NCBI RefSeq assembly: GCF_020880695.1
Contig: NZ_JAJIWO010000001.1
Span: forward strand, 806,001 to 870,000
Origin: Mucilaginibacter sp. UR6-11
Lineage (GTDB): Bacteria; Bacteroidota; Bacteroidia; Sphingobacteriales; Sphingobacteriaceae
Direction: 5' to 3'
DNA length: 64,000 nt
Shown here: piece after piece, positions 1-7,838 of the stretch
Layout of the letters: every line of letters starts with the position of its first letter
Position numbering within the stretch: position 1 is the stretch's first letter
Made by a program: the position numbers and the translations under genes
Notes under the pieces: generated by a model
Databases searched by the model: none
The model's input: only the letters and a program-made list of their open reading frames with translations
What the model was told of the DNA's origin: nothing

Positions 1-281
<281 letters not shown>

Positions 282-389
282 TTAAGATTAACATAAAATT
301 AATGCGCAAACCTTAATTTACAAGCGCTCAAGTATACCCTTAACCGGCTATGACGATGCTATTGATATTAATGACTGCCGGCTTGGAAC

Positions 390-1115
390 CTAATCGCCGG
401 TACTTGGCATGTGCTCCCTCGGCAGGGCGTTTTTGCGGTTTATGCGGTACATAAAGGTTAACGCCAGGTTATTTTTATCTGCAGCAAAAGTTGGGCTGTA
501 GTTGTATTGGTTTAACCAGCCAGCCTGCACATTTATCGCGTTATTAAACTGGTAACCTAAAGCTGCCGAAAACCGGTTACGCTCAAAATGCGGCGCCGCA
601 TTGTTCATAAATAGCTCATCATACACAGAGATAAAATAGGTGCCGGCCACAATTTTAGTATTGTTTAAAGGAACGAATAAATTAAGCCGGTAGCGAAACC
701 TGTTACGGTATATACCGTTAACCCAACGCTGCTCAACCCGGTAACGGTGCTCTAACTTAACACGATATAAGAACTGGTTAATCGTCATCTGTTCCCATAA
801 CCTGAACTCTTTTGAAACCTTTAAATTTTCAGGATTATCATTGGTTACGTAACGGCCGGTTCCCAGCAGGGCGGTAAAGCTCTTGTCGAGGTCGAAACTT
901 ATGCCGGCTTTTGTTTCGTAATAAAAAAACTGGTCAAACGGTTTATCTGATCGGGTTTGCAGCTCGGCATAACCACCCCAGCGGTGTAAACTATCTCCCG
1001 GCAATACTACGGTAGCTATACCGAAAACACCGGTTTTGTTGTTTTGAGCCCTTACAGAAAAACTTAAGAAAAGAAAAGCAAACAACAGGATTGTTTGCAG
1101 ATTATACCTGATCAT
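390..1115 (-). CDS. DUF2490 family outer-membrane protein
   Basis: This is a 241-residue protein with a signal peptide ending near residue 23 (SFSVRAQ). It then alternates short aromatic-rich strands, as in an outer-membrane beta barrel. The motifs VEQRWVNG, YRNRFRYRL and a repeated 'ERNRFSAALGYQF'-type strand are typical of DUF2490, a Bacteroidota family predicted to form small barrels of unknown function. It stands alone on the minus strand, between the enolase gene and an ABC exporter. Its promoter lies inside a perfect 14-bp inverted repeat next to the start codon. The family call is confident; no substrate or role can be inferred. Confidence 0.8.
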   Translation of the reverse strand: MIRYNLQTILLFAFLFLSFSVRAQNNKTGVFGIATVVLPGDSLHRWGGYAELQTRSDKPFDQFFYYETKAGISFDLDKSFTALLGTGRYVTNDNPENLKVSKEFRLWEQMTINQFLYRVKLEHRYRVEQRWVNGIYRNRFRYRLNLFVPLNNTKIVAGTYFISVYDELFMNNAAPHFERNRFSAALGYQFNNAINVQAGWLNQYNYSPTFAADKNNLALTFMYRINRKNALPREHMPSTGD

Positions 1116-1158
1116 GTTAAGATAATATAAATTACGGGCGCAAATATATTATCTTAAC
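1116..1158 (-). promoter_or_regulatory. Perfect 14-bp inverted repeat overlapping the DUF2490 promoter
   Basis: Arm GTTAAGATAATATA at 1116-1129 is repeated in inverted form at 1145-1158 with a 15-base gap. The left arm abuts the ATG. The right arm overlaps a minus-strand TATATTTG (1141-1148), a good TAnnTTTG -7 element. The predicted transcript starts inside the gap, so the repeat can act as a DNA operator but not as a complete RNA hairpin. Confidence 0.6.
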
Positions 1159-1184
1159 ACTAAATTTACATAACTAACCAGGTA

Positions 1185-2285
1185 TTATTCCCATTTAAAT
1201 GTTTTCACGGCGACGGCATAAACCACTATCCCCCAGATACACATAATCAGGATCTGGTGCGATACATCAAAAAGGCTTGCTCCCTCAAAGGCCACTTTAC
1301 GCAAGGCGTCATTTAAATAGGTTAACGGCAATGCCCGGCTGATAGGCTGCAACCATGCCGGAAAAACATTAATAGAAAAGAATGTACCCGACAATAAAAA
1401 TTGCGGTAAGGTGATCATATTGGCTATAGGCGGTACCGTACTTTCATTTTTTGCGATGCCGGACACCACAAAACCAAAACCCATAAACACGATAACCCCG
1501 ATGAACGAGAGCAGGAGCATATTGAGCACCGTGACGACACCATGCACCAGCGTAAATCCAAAGGCGAACCTACCGATCAATATGATAAACAAGGCGCCTA
1601 TCAACGCAAAAGATATCCGGGCAATAGCTTCACCTATTACGATGCTGTAACGTTTAACCGGGGTTGCAAAAAAGCGTTTAATTACCAGCGTTATCCGCAG
1701 GCTTAAAAACACAAACGCGGTACCAAATACCCCGGTGCTTAATAACGCAAAACCCAGCTGTCCCGGCAAAATAAAATCAATGGTTTTATACTCCCGGCCT
1801 GATATTGTCGACTCCCGTATTTCGGCTACCGGCGGCGGCGCGTCAGGCACGTGTGAATTGATCTGAAAGAAAATATTATTTAAAGCCGATTTCAGGATCG
1901 CCGCCTTCTCACCTGATGCTTTGCTGGTTTGCACATTTACCGTAAAATATGGGGCCTTCGTATTTTTTTGGATATTCAATATCGCGTCAATGCTACCCTT
2001 TTTAAGGTTGGCTTCCATCTGCTCCGGAGTTTGACTATGGATCAACCGTACTACGCTTACGTTCTTTAGCGCCTGGTAAACCGGGTTTAACGTGTCATTG
2101 GTTTTTGCCACACCAACGTCTACAGATATAACCCCGCCCCCGCTGATAAAGCCAAATACCAAAATAAATATCAGCGGAAAAAGCAACGTAAACACCACCG
2201 ACGACGGGCTGCGTATAATTGACCGGAAACTTGCTTTGGCAATTGCCAGTGTCGCTTTAAAATTACTATATGGTTGTTCTGTCAT
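1185..2285 (-). CDS. ABC-2 type exporter permease
   Basis: This 366-residue membrane protein has one helix near residues 28-50. A soluble extracytoplasmic domain of about 120 residues follows, then five more hydrophobic segments from about residue 170 to the end. That is the layout of ABC-2 permeases of the DrrB/NatB type. The segment PANMITLPQFLLSGTFF before the last helices is typical of the family. It lies downstream of the ATPase gene at 2340-3104 on the same strand, with a 54-base spacer, so the two probably form one exporter. The substrate is unknown; drugs, lipids or sodium are family possibilities. Its ATG sits at the end of a run of ATGAC words in the spacer. Confidence 0.85.
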   Translation of the reverse strand: MTEQPYSNFKATLAIAKASFRSIIRSPSSVVFTLLFPLIFILVFGFISGGGVISVDVGVAKTNDTLNPVYQALKNVSVVRLIHSQTPEQMEANLKKGSIDAILNIQKNTKAPYFTVNVQTSKASGEKAAILKSALNNIFFQINSHVPDAPPPVAEIRESTISGREYKTIDFILPGQLGFALLSTGVFGTAFVFLSLRITLVIKRFFATPVKRYSIVIGEAIARISFALIGALFIILIGRFAFGFTLVHGVVTVLNMLLLSFIGVIVFMGFGFVVSGIAKNESTVPPIANMITLPQFLLSGTFFSINVFPAWLQPISRALPLTYLNDALRKVAFEGASLFDVSHQILIMCIWGIVVYAVAVKTFKWE

Positions 2286-2339
2286 TGGTCATTAGTCATT
2301 AAGGTCATTCAATACTCCCCCTTTGGGGGGCTGGGGGGC
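2286..2339. repeat. Intra-operon spacer: C5/G6/G6 hairpin plus phased ATGAC words
   Basis: On the plus strand five C (2317-2321) are followed by TTT and six G (2325-2330), then CT and six more G (2333-2338), so the transcript can fold into a short, very GC-rich hairpin. The rest of the spacer, read on the minus strand, repeats AATGAC at roughly 8-base intervals up to the permease start. The C/G-run block resembles dispersed repeats I recall from Sphingobacteriaceae genomes. Confidence 0.5.
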
Positions 2340-3104
2340 TTATTCTTCCCGCCACTCTTTGCCGGTCATGTTTATAAATACATCCTCCAAACTGGCAAGC
2401 TTTACCTGTTTGGGCCGCTCAAAACCGCCGGCCACCAGTTTATCAATAAAGTTGTCCGGTGTATCTACCCCGATGATATTACCGCCGTCAACAAAGGCTA
2501 CGCGGTCACAAAGCACTTCGGCTTCATCCATATAGTGGGTGGTAATTACCACGGTGGTCCCCTGGTCGCGGATCTCGCGGATCAAATCCCAGAGGTTCCG
2601 GCGCGCCTGCGGGTCGAGGCCGGTGGTAGGCTCGTCCAGGAACACGATACGCGGATTGTTTATTAAGGTGGTAGCTATAGAAAAACGTTGTTTTTGTCCG
2701 CCCGACAGTTCTTTGTACTTGGCCCGGGCTTTATCGGTTAAGGCCACTTTCTCCAGCATTTCCAGCGGACTGCGTTCAATCCCGTAAAGGCCCGAAAAAA
2801 GGTCTATCAACTCCGAAAGATTTAAATTTGGATAATATCCCGCTGCCTGCAGCTGTACGCCTATCCGTTTTTTTATGCTTGCCGCATCCGTATCAATATT
2901 AAATCCGTCAACAGTAATCTCGCCGGCTGTCTTTTCGCGCAGCGTTTCAATGATCTCGAGCGTGGTAGTTTTGCCGGCACCGTTAGGCCCCAATAAACCA
3001 AAGATCTCACCCTCATAAACTTCAAAGCTAATGCCTTTTACTGCCTTAAAATCGCCATAGTTTTTCACCAGGTTTTTTACAGTAATTATGGGTTGTTTTG
3101 CCAT
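2340..3104 (-). CDS. ABC exporter ATP-binding protein
   Basis: This 254-residue ATPase has Walker A GPNGAGKTT (39-47), the signature LSGGQ (133-137) and Walker B IVFLDEP (153-159), followed by the family segment TTGLDPQARR. The architecture is that of the CcmA/NatA/DrrA group, which energises ABC-2 permeases. The permease at 1185-2285 follows it on the same strand. All nucleotide-binding motifs are intact, so the exporter is presumably active. It is the first gene of the pair. No clear -7 element was found upstream. Confidence 0.9.
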   Translation of the reverse strand: MAKQPIITVKNLVKNYGDFKAVKGISFEVYEGEIFGLLGPNGAGKTTTLEIIETLREKTAGEITVDGFNIDTDAASIKKRIGVQLQAAGYYPNLNLSELIDLFSGLYGIERSPLEMLEKVALTDKARAKYKELSGGQKQRFSIATTLINNPRIVFLDEPTTGLDPQARRNLWDLIREIRDQGTTVVITTHYMDEAEVLCDRVAFVDGGNIIGVDTPDNFIDKLVAGGFERPKQVKLASLEDVFINMTGKEWREE

Positions 3105-3201
3105 GGTGTAAAAATGGTACAGAAATTTGGATTATCAATAATTTTTTAACGGATTACTGCTTTTATTACAGTAATTCGAAATAAACACAGGTAGCTGTTT
3201 A

Positions 3202-3300
3202 TTATTTTACTAAATGACCTAATAAATGAATGGCCGCAATAGCGTGGGCGATAAACCTGGTGATGATCAGCAATACAGGCAGGGTTAATAGTGTTGTCAT
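3202..3300 (-). CDS. Possible 32-residue hydrophobic peptide
   Basis: An ATG at 3298-3300 opens a 32-codon frame that reads like a single membrane helix (TLLTLPVLLIITRFIAHAI) followed by a short polar tail, ending in TAA at 3202-3204. It lies in the spacer between the ABC ATPase start and the TlpA gene end, where no other gene fits. A CAcaTTTG a few bases upstream is only a weak promoter match. There is no recognisable family and no coupling to a neighbour, so this could be chance. Confidence 0.3.
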   Translation of the reverse strand: MTTLLTLPVLLIITRFIAHAIAAIHLLGHLVK

Positions 3301-3368
3301 TGTTGTGTTGATTTACAGTACAAATGTGGCTGCTAAATCAAAATTTAAACAGGGTTATTAGGTAAGCT

Positions 3369-3402
3369 GGGCGAAATTGTCGGTGAACGCGGAATTTCGC
3401 CC
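3369..3402. repeat. 10-bp perfect inverted repeat
   Basis: GGGCGAAATT (3369-3378) pairs perfectly with AATTTCGCCC (3393-3402) around a 14-base loop. No T-run follows on either strand, so it is not an obvious terminator. It lies between the TlpA gene and the upstream spacer. Confidence 0.45.
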
Positions 3403-3486
3403 GCCATCCGGGGGTTAAAACAATGCGGCGCCGGTGAATGTGTTGTTGTCTTCAACTTAATGAGTACCCCAATTCCGGTATAAACG

Positions 3487-4953
3487 CTATTTAGACGCCA
3501 GCAATTTTTCTATTTCAGGTTTTAGCTGCTCATCGCTTGGGCGCCTGGCATTGTCGCTTATTATCCTCCCCTGTTTATTTACCAGCAAATAGTGTGGAAC
3601 ACCACTGAACTGAAATTTCTGAGACATGGCCGCGAAATCCCCTTCGTTCAGAAAGAAATGCTCGCCCTGGATACCTAACTCTGCAATCAACGACTTCCAT
3701 AGCTTTTCATCAGATTTTACTCCCAGGTAAACAAAAACAACATCTTTGCCAGCTAACTGATCATGCAAATTTTTAGAAAAAGGCATTTCGGCACGGCATG
3801 GTAGACACCACGTAGCCCAAAAATCAACATATACTACTTTGCCGGGATATTTAGATATGATTTTGTTAAACAGACTATCCCCTGCCGTTTTAGGCAGATT
3901 GTTTATTGTAGCGTTAACCGGTAAGGTATAATTGTATATCCTGTCATACGCTTTTTCAACGCTGGCTGTAAAACCACGCTGCCCCTCGTTGGCTTTAAAC
4001 ATATTCATATTGGTTTTTACCAGATCAATAGCGCCGCCGTCAATAAGATGGTACATACTCTGGCTCAGCATAACATCCCGGTATATCCCTGCACGTTGCT
4101 TTAATAGCAGTATAAACTCATCCTTAACATAGTATGATTTACCTAATTTTTTTGACATAAAATGCCTAAAGCATTCCGAAGCATACCCTCCGTAATTTGA
4201 TGAAACCGTAGCGCTTAAATTGTAAAGGTCTGCCTCATTAATAAAATCAAAATAATTATCCGGGGGTACAAAGTCGCCTATTTGTTTTTTATTATATACG
4301 GCATGCAGCCAAACATAACGCATCAAATTATTCAGATAATCATATTTTAAATCGGCCTTCGCCCAGTTGACAAACGCGGGGCTTAGCTTATTAGCTTTAA
4401 TGTAATTGTTAAGAAAAGCAGTTTCTTTGGCATACAGCGCTGTCAAAAACTTTTTGTGGGCTTCAGGTTCGTTGTCTTTTTCAGATGCGTTAAGCGCTTT
4501 ATAGCGCAAATAATTGTTGCCGCCATAGGCCAATACCGGGTCATTATACATCGCATTCAGATAAGCCCGGTAATCCTGGTTCGTTTTGGCATTGTCGCCC
4601 TTAAATACCAACGAGCGTTCAAAGTTGTTGGCATCAAAATCAATTTGGGTATGATCGCCGGGGCTTACGATAATAAAAACCAATTGTTGATCATGTTTAA
4701 ACATCACATCCTGTGTGCCTGTCTTTAAAAAAGCAAGCCGGTAAGTGCCGTCGCTTTTTGCAGTAGTGCTGTAAGTAAGCTGTTTGTTGGATGCCAGATC
4801 GTTAATAATAACGATAATGGTATTTGCATTAGGTTTTGACGCGTCAAGATTGTTAATCTTTCCGGTCAAGTAAACAGAATCCGTTTTAAGCGATTTTTGA
4901 GCATTGGCAGCCACCGCAATCAGCAGCGCCATAAATGTGATTAAGGTTTTCAT
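3487..4953 (-). CDS. TlpA-family thiol-disulfide oxidoreductase with long N-terminal domain
   Basis: This 488-residue secreted protein has a signal peptide ending near residue 18 (AVAANAQ). A DUF4369-like beta-rich region follows at about 25-110, then a helical middle, and a C-terminal thioredoxin fold with WATWCLPCR (catalytic Cys 383 and 386) and the cis-Pro loop GVPHY. Such proteins act in the periplasm, where they reduce or exchange disulfides and sometimes assist cytochrome c maturation. The 240-residue middle segment is typical of Bacteroidota TlpA/AhpC relatives and has no defined function. It is transcribed alone. Two other TlpA-like genes lie in this window (51659 and 62373). Confidence 0.85.
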   Translation of the reverse strand: MKTLITFMALLIAVAANAQKSLKTDSVYLTGKINNLDASKPNANTIIVIINDLASNKQLTYSTTAKSDGTYRLAFLKTGTQDVMFKHDQQLVFIIVSPGDHTQIDFDANNFERSLVFKGDNAKTNQDYRAYLNAMYNDPVLAYGGNNYLRYKALNASEKDNEPEAHKKFLTALYAKETAFLNNYIKANKLSPAFVNWAKADLKYDYLNNLMRYVWLHAVYNKKQIGDFVPPDNYFDFINEADLYNLSATVSSNYGGYASECFRHFMSKKLGKSYYVKDEFILLLKQRAGIYRDVMLSQSMYHLIDGGAIDLVKTNMNMFKANEGQRGFTASVEKAYDRIYNYTLPVNATINNLPKTAGDSLFNKIISKYPGKVVYVDFWATWCLPCRAEMPFSKNLHDQLAGKDVVFVYLGVKSDEKLWKSLIAELGIQGEHFFLNEGDFAAMSQKFQFSGVPHYLLVNKQGRIISDNARRPSDEQLKPEIEKLLASK

Positions 4954-5030
4954 TGGCGTTAGGTTATTATTGAAAAATATATCCGGTTGATGATATATTT
5001 GCTTTTAACGCTTATTTTAATAATTTATTA

Positions 5031-5083
5031 TTAACCAAAAAGAGACGCATTAACCAAAAAGAGACGCAAAATATTGCGTCTCT
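5031..5083 (-). terminator. carA terminator with duplicated 19-bp tail
   Basis: AGAGACGCAA (5060-5069) and TTGCGTCTCT (5074-5083) form a perfect 10-bp stem with a 4-base loop. On the minus strand the stem is followed by TTTTTGG, so it works as an intrinsic terminator for carA. The outer arm and tail (19 bp) are repeated exactly in tandem at 5031-5049 and 5050-5068. Confidence 0.75.
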
Positions 5084-5103
5084 ACGGTATGGGTTTGGTT
5101 TGA

Positions 5104-6204
5104 TTACTTCATCAAATTAATAAAATCATCAAACAAATAACGGCTATCATGCGGGCCGGGTGACGACTCGGGGTGATATTGTACCGAAAACGCTTTTTTA
5201 TCTTTTACCCGGATACCTTCAATCGACTGATCGTTCAGGTTTACGTGGGTGATCTCTACTTTGTCCGACGCCCTTACCGCCTCTGGCACCACACCAAAAC
5301 CGTGGTTTTGCGAGGTAACCTCGCAATGGTTAATGATGATATTTTTTACCGGGTGATTTAGTCCGCGGTGGCCGTTAAACATTTTTTTGGTTGGGATATC
5401 ATTAGCCAAAGCCAGCAACTGGTGGCCCAAACAGATACCGAACATCGGTTTATCGGCAGCCAGTATTTCTTTAACCGTTTCAACCGCGTAAGGCATTGCC
5501 GACGGATCGCCGGGGCCGTTTGAGATGAAGTAACCGGTCGGCGCAAAGTCCTTCTCCATTTCGGCAAAGGTGGTTTTAGCCGGGTATACCTTGGCATAAA
5601 CGTCGCGGTCATCAAAATTACGCAGGATGTTTTTCTTAACACCCAGGTCAAGCACCGCAACCCGGTAAGGCGCGCTTTCTTCACCAAAAGTATAAGTTTC
5701 TTTGGTTGATACCTGCGACGACAGCTCCAGCCCGTCCATTGACGGCACTTTTGCCAGTCTGGCTTTAAGCTCGTCAATATCCAGTATCTCCGAAGAGATG
5801 ATCGCGTTCATAGCGCCTTTATCACGGATATGGCGAACCAACTGGCGGGTATCAATATCAGAAATCCCCACAATGTTTTGTTCCTGGAAATAATCCTGGA
5901 TCGATTCGTCGGCCTGTTTACGGCTGTAAGCAATATTGTAGTTTTTACAAACCAGGCCGGCAATTTGGATGTTGCCCGACTCTACTTCCGCGTCAGCAAT
6001 ACCGTAGTTACCAATATGCGCGTTGGTAGCTACCATTATTTGCCCGAAGTATGACGGGTCGGTAAAGATTTCCTGGTAGCCGGTCATGCCGGTATTAAAA
6101 CATATTTCGCCGGCAGTGGTGCCTATTTTTCCGGCTGCTTTGCCATGAAAAACTGTTCCATCCTCTAAAAGTAATACCGCCGGTAATTTGGTGAAATAGG
6201 TCAT
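5104..6204 (-). CDS. carA: Carbamoyl-phosphate synthase small subunit
   Basis: This 366-residue glutamine amidotransferase subunit hydrolyses glutamine and passes ammonia to the large subunit CarB for carbamoyl phosphate, the precursor of pyrimidines and arginine. The N-terminal CPSase_sm domain covers about residues 7-140. The C-terminal class I amidotransferase domain has the nucleophile in FGICLGHQ (Cys 258) and the His/Glu pair in QYHPESSPGPHD (His 344, Glu 346). Length and all catalytic residues are normal. carB is not in the window. A TActTTTG promoter element about 100 bases upstream implies a leader long enough for regulation, and a strong hairpin terminator follows the gene. Confidence 0.97.
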   Translation of the reverse strand: MTYFTKLPAVLLLEDGTVFHGKAAGKIGTTAGEICFNTGMTGYQEIFTDPSYFGQIMVATNAHIGNYGIADAEVESGNIQIAGLVCKNYNIAYSRKQADESIQDYFQEQNIVGISDIDTRQLVRHIRDKGAMNAIISSEILDIDELKARLAKVPSMDGLELSSQVSTKETYTFGEESAPYRVAVLDLGVKKNILRNFDDRDVYAKVYPAKTTFAEMEKDFAPTGYFISNGPGDPSAMPYAVETVKEILAADKPMFGICLGHQLLALANDIPTKKMFNGHRGLNHPVKNIIINHCEVTSQNHGFGVVPEAVRASDKVEITHVNLNDQSIEGIRVKDKKAFSVQYHPESSPGPHDSRYLFDDFINLMK

Positions 6205-6306
6205 CTGTTTAAATAAATTGAATAGTTAAAATAACGGCTGGTCTGGTTCGATACGCCGTAAAATTGGATTGGAAAAATGAAGTGAGAAACTTCTGTATTC
6301 ACGGTG

Positions 6307-6314
6307 CAAAAGTA
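6307..6314 (-). promoter_or_regulatory. -7 promoter element of carA
   Basis: The minus strand reads TACTTTTG, a full match to TAnnTTTG. The predicted start is near 6303, giving a leader of about 100 bases that contains no obvious terminator hairpin. Confidence 0.55.
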
Positions 6315-6419
6315 CGCTTTTATTTTATATTTATAAAGGCTAACACTAGGTTTTTTTATACCGAAAAATAATTGCGTATTTACGTTTTTGATAACTTGAT
6401 TTTATTAAAAAACTATTAG

Positions 6420-7015
6420 GCTTTAAGTCTAATTAATCGAGTATAAAATTGTTTTTATTAAGACCTAATTTAACGTGTATTTGCTATTACTTTTATTGAT
6501 TATATACTACTATTAATTAGTACAAATCATCTCTTAAGTGGATTATATTTAATATAAATTCGTTATCACTTTCATAAGCTGAAAACACTGTTTGAGTTGA
6601 TGTAAATTACATTTTAATACAACGATAATTTTGATGTAAAGGTGTTATTACTTTTATAGTTTCAGACACTGTTTGGTTGATATAAATTACATCTTACTTG
6701 AGCTATTTAATGTGAAATTGTTATTACTTTTTTTGGCTTCAAACACTGTTTGAGTAGATATAAATCATTTCTTATTGACTATACTTTAATGTGAAGTTGT
6801 TACACTTTCATCAGATTTTAAAACACTGTTTGAGATAAACATAAATCACCCCTTACTTTCATATTTTGATGTGAATTTTTTATTATATTCATTAAGCCTA
6901 AAACACCGTTTTGATCAAACATAAATTGCCTTTTATTGATATTATATTTAATGTGAAATTGCTGTTGCTTTCATTAGGCTTTAATACTATAAATTAGACA
7001 TATAATTATCTTAAT
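6420..7015. repeat. Degenerate tandem array, about 80-bp unit, 7-8 copies
   Basis: The best units begin with AAACACTGTTT at 6583, 6664, 6741, 6821 and 6901, spaced 77-81 bases. More diverged units are visible at about 6423, 6503 and 6983. A second conserved block, TTTAATGTGAAATTGTTA, recurs about 40 bases into each unit with the same period. The first block is a dyad, AAACA-C-TGTTT, and at 6739-6753 it is a perfect 15-bp palindrome, TCAAACACTGTTTGA. The array is very AT-rich and has no long reading frame on either strand. It sits upstream of carA, which reads away from it, and 800 bases before panB. Its function is unknown. Confidence 0.75.
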
Positions 7016-7130
7016 TGGTATGTCTATTTGAAGTTCTTAGGCCTTTTAAATTCATCCCTTTTCTTATAAGATTTTTTCCAAAATGGAGCTTAAAAAAAAG
7101 TAAAGTAAGTGCTAGTTCAAAAGTTTTTAT

Positions 7131-7214
7131 GGCGTTCCCCTCCGGGTCAGGCTTTCCGCTTATACGCCTGCAGGCATTAGGCGCATGGCCGGTATCCGCT
7201 TCAATCCTTAACGC
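7131..7214. repeat. Dispersed GC-rich intergenic element
   Basis: The block begins GGCGTTCCCC and ends AACGC, so its ends are short inverted repeats. It contains CCGGGTCAGGCTTTCCGCT and TCCGCTTCAATCC. I recall similar GCGTT...TTTCCGCT...TCAATCC..AACGC elements scattered between genes in many Bacteroidota genomes. GC content is much higher than in the AT-rich array just upstream. No protein is implied. The family assignment is from memory. Confidence 0.45.
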
Positions 7215-7244
7215 GGATTGGCGGTTGTAAACGCGCGCCGTTTA

Positions 7245-7415
7245 CTCACCCCGACATCGCTGCGCTCGTCACCCCTCTCTTCGCCTTCGGCGGAAAGAGG
7301 GGGATCAAAGAAAAAAACATTGTTCTTTGAATAATGATGGATGTAGAACTAACCCTCTTTCCGCCGAAGGCGAAGAGAGGGTCGCGCTCGAAGAGCCGCG
7401 GGGTAAGTCCTCGCC
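7245..7415. repeat. Inverted pair of a roughly 60-bp element (29-bp perfect core)
   Basis: A 29-bp core at 7273-7301 is repeated perfectly in inverted orientation at 7353-7381 across a 51-bp spacer. Similarity extends more weakly outside the cores (ACCCCG...GCGCTCG on the outer sides). Each core has its own small hairpin, CGCC-TTC-GGCG, and the spacer holds a nested TCAAAGAA/TTCTTTGA pair. The whole region could extrude as a large cruciform or form a long RNA stem. It looks like a miniature mobile or REP-type element. Confidence 0.65.
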
Positions 7416-7605
7416 GCCTGATTACGCCTAAAAATCACCGCCACCATTAATCCAACCAAATTTTTGTATATTGCTACAACGCCAACAGCATCCCCGTCTA
7501 CCACTCACCGGCAAGAAAAAACAGGCATCTATTTTTATTAAAAAACGCCATCCGTTCTTTGAGTTTTACCTAAAATGTTCATTTACAGTAAATTAATTCA
7601 AAACC

Positions 7606-7773
7606 TTACTACCGGCATTAAGCCCTATACCCCAAAAACGGTTAAAATTACTACCGGTATTGGCCCCGATGCCCGAAAAACAACTCTTTTTACTACCGGC
7701 AAAACTGCTGATACCCGGAAAATGGCAAAATTTACTACCGGCAATATGCGTTGACGCAGGTGTGAATTATTTC
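7606..7773 (+). repeat. Four 42-bp units each starting TTACTACCGG
   Basis: TTACTACCGG occurs at 7606, 7648, 7690 and 7732, exactly 42 bases apart. Within units the second halves also align (ATACCC or ATGCCC about 21 bases in, then AAAAA or GGAAAA). Because 42 is a multiple of three, one frame stays open and would read a 14-residue repeat beginning LLPA. That frame lacks an upstream ATG, runs into panB in a different frame, and begins just after a stop at 7594-7596. I therefore treat the block as noncoding repeats in the panB upstream region. Confidence 0.7.
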
Positions 7774-7808
7774 GAAATCCCGCTTCCGGATTCCGAAATA
7801 AAATATCC

Positions 7809-7816
7809 TAACTTTG
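7809..7816 (+). promoter_or_regulatory. -7 promoter element of panB
   Basis: TAACTTTG matches TAnnTTTG and lies 22 bases before the panB ATG, giving a short leader. The expected upstream TTTG at 19 bases is absent. Confidence 0.55.
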
Positions 7817-7838
7817 CCCTCAGCTTAAAACCATCAGC

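Noticed and set aside
6420..7015. CRISPR array
   Set aside because: The repeated blocks are short and degenerate, the whole 80-bp unit is related between copies (no unique spacers), and no cas genes are near.
6420..7015. Replication origin
   Set aside because: No DnaA-box-like TTATCCACA cluster is visible, and dnaA and dnaN are absent from the window. The repeats alone are not enough.
7015..7230. 71-residue plus-strand frame
   Set aside because: It crosses from the repeat array into the dispersed GC-rich element, so its composition changes abruptly and no family fits.
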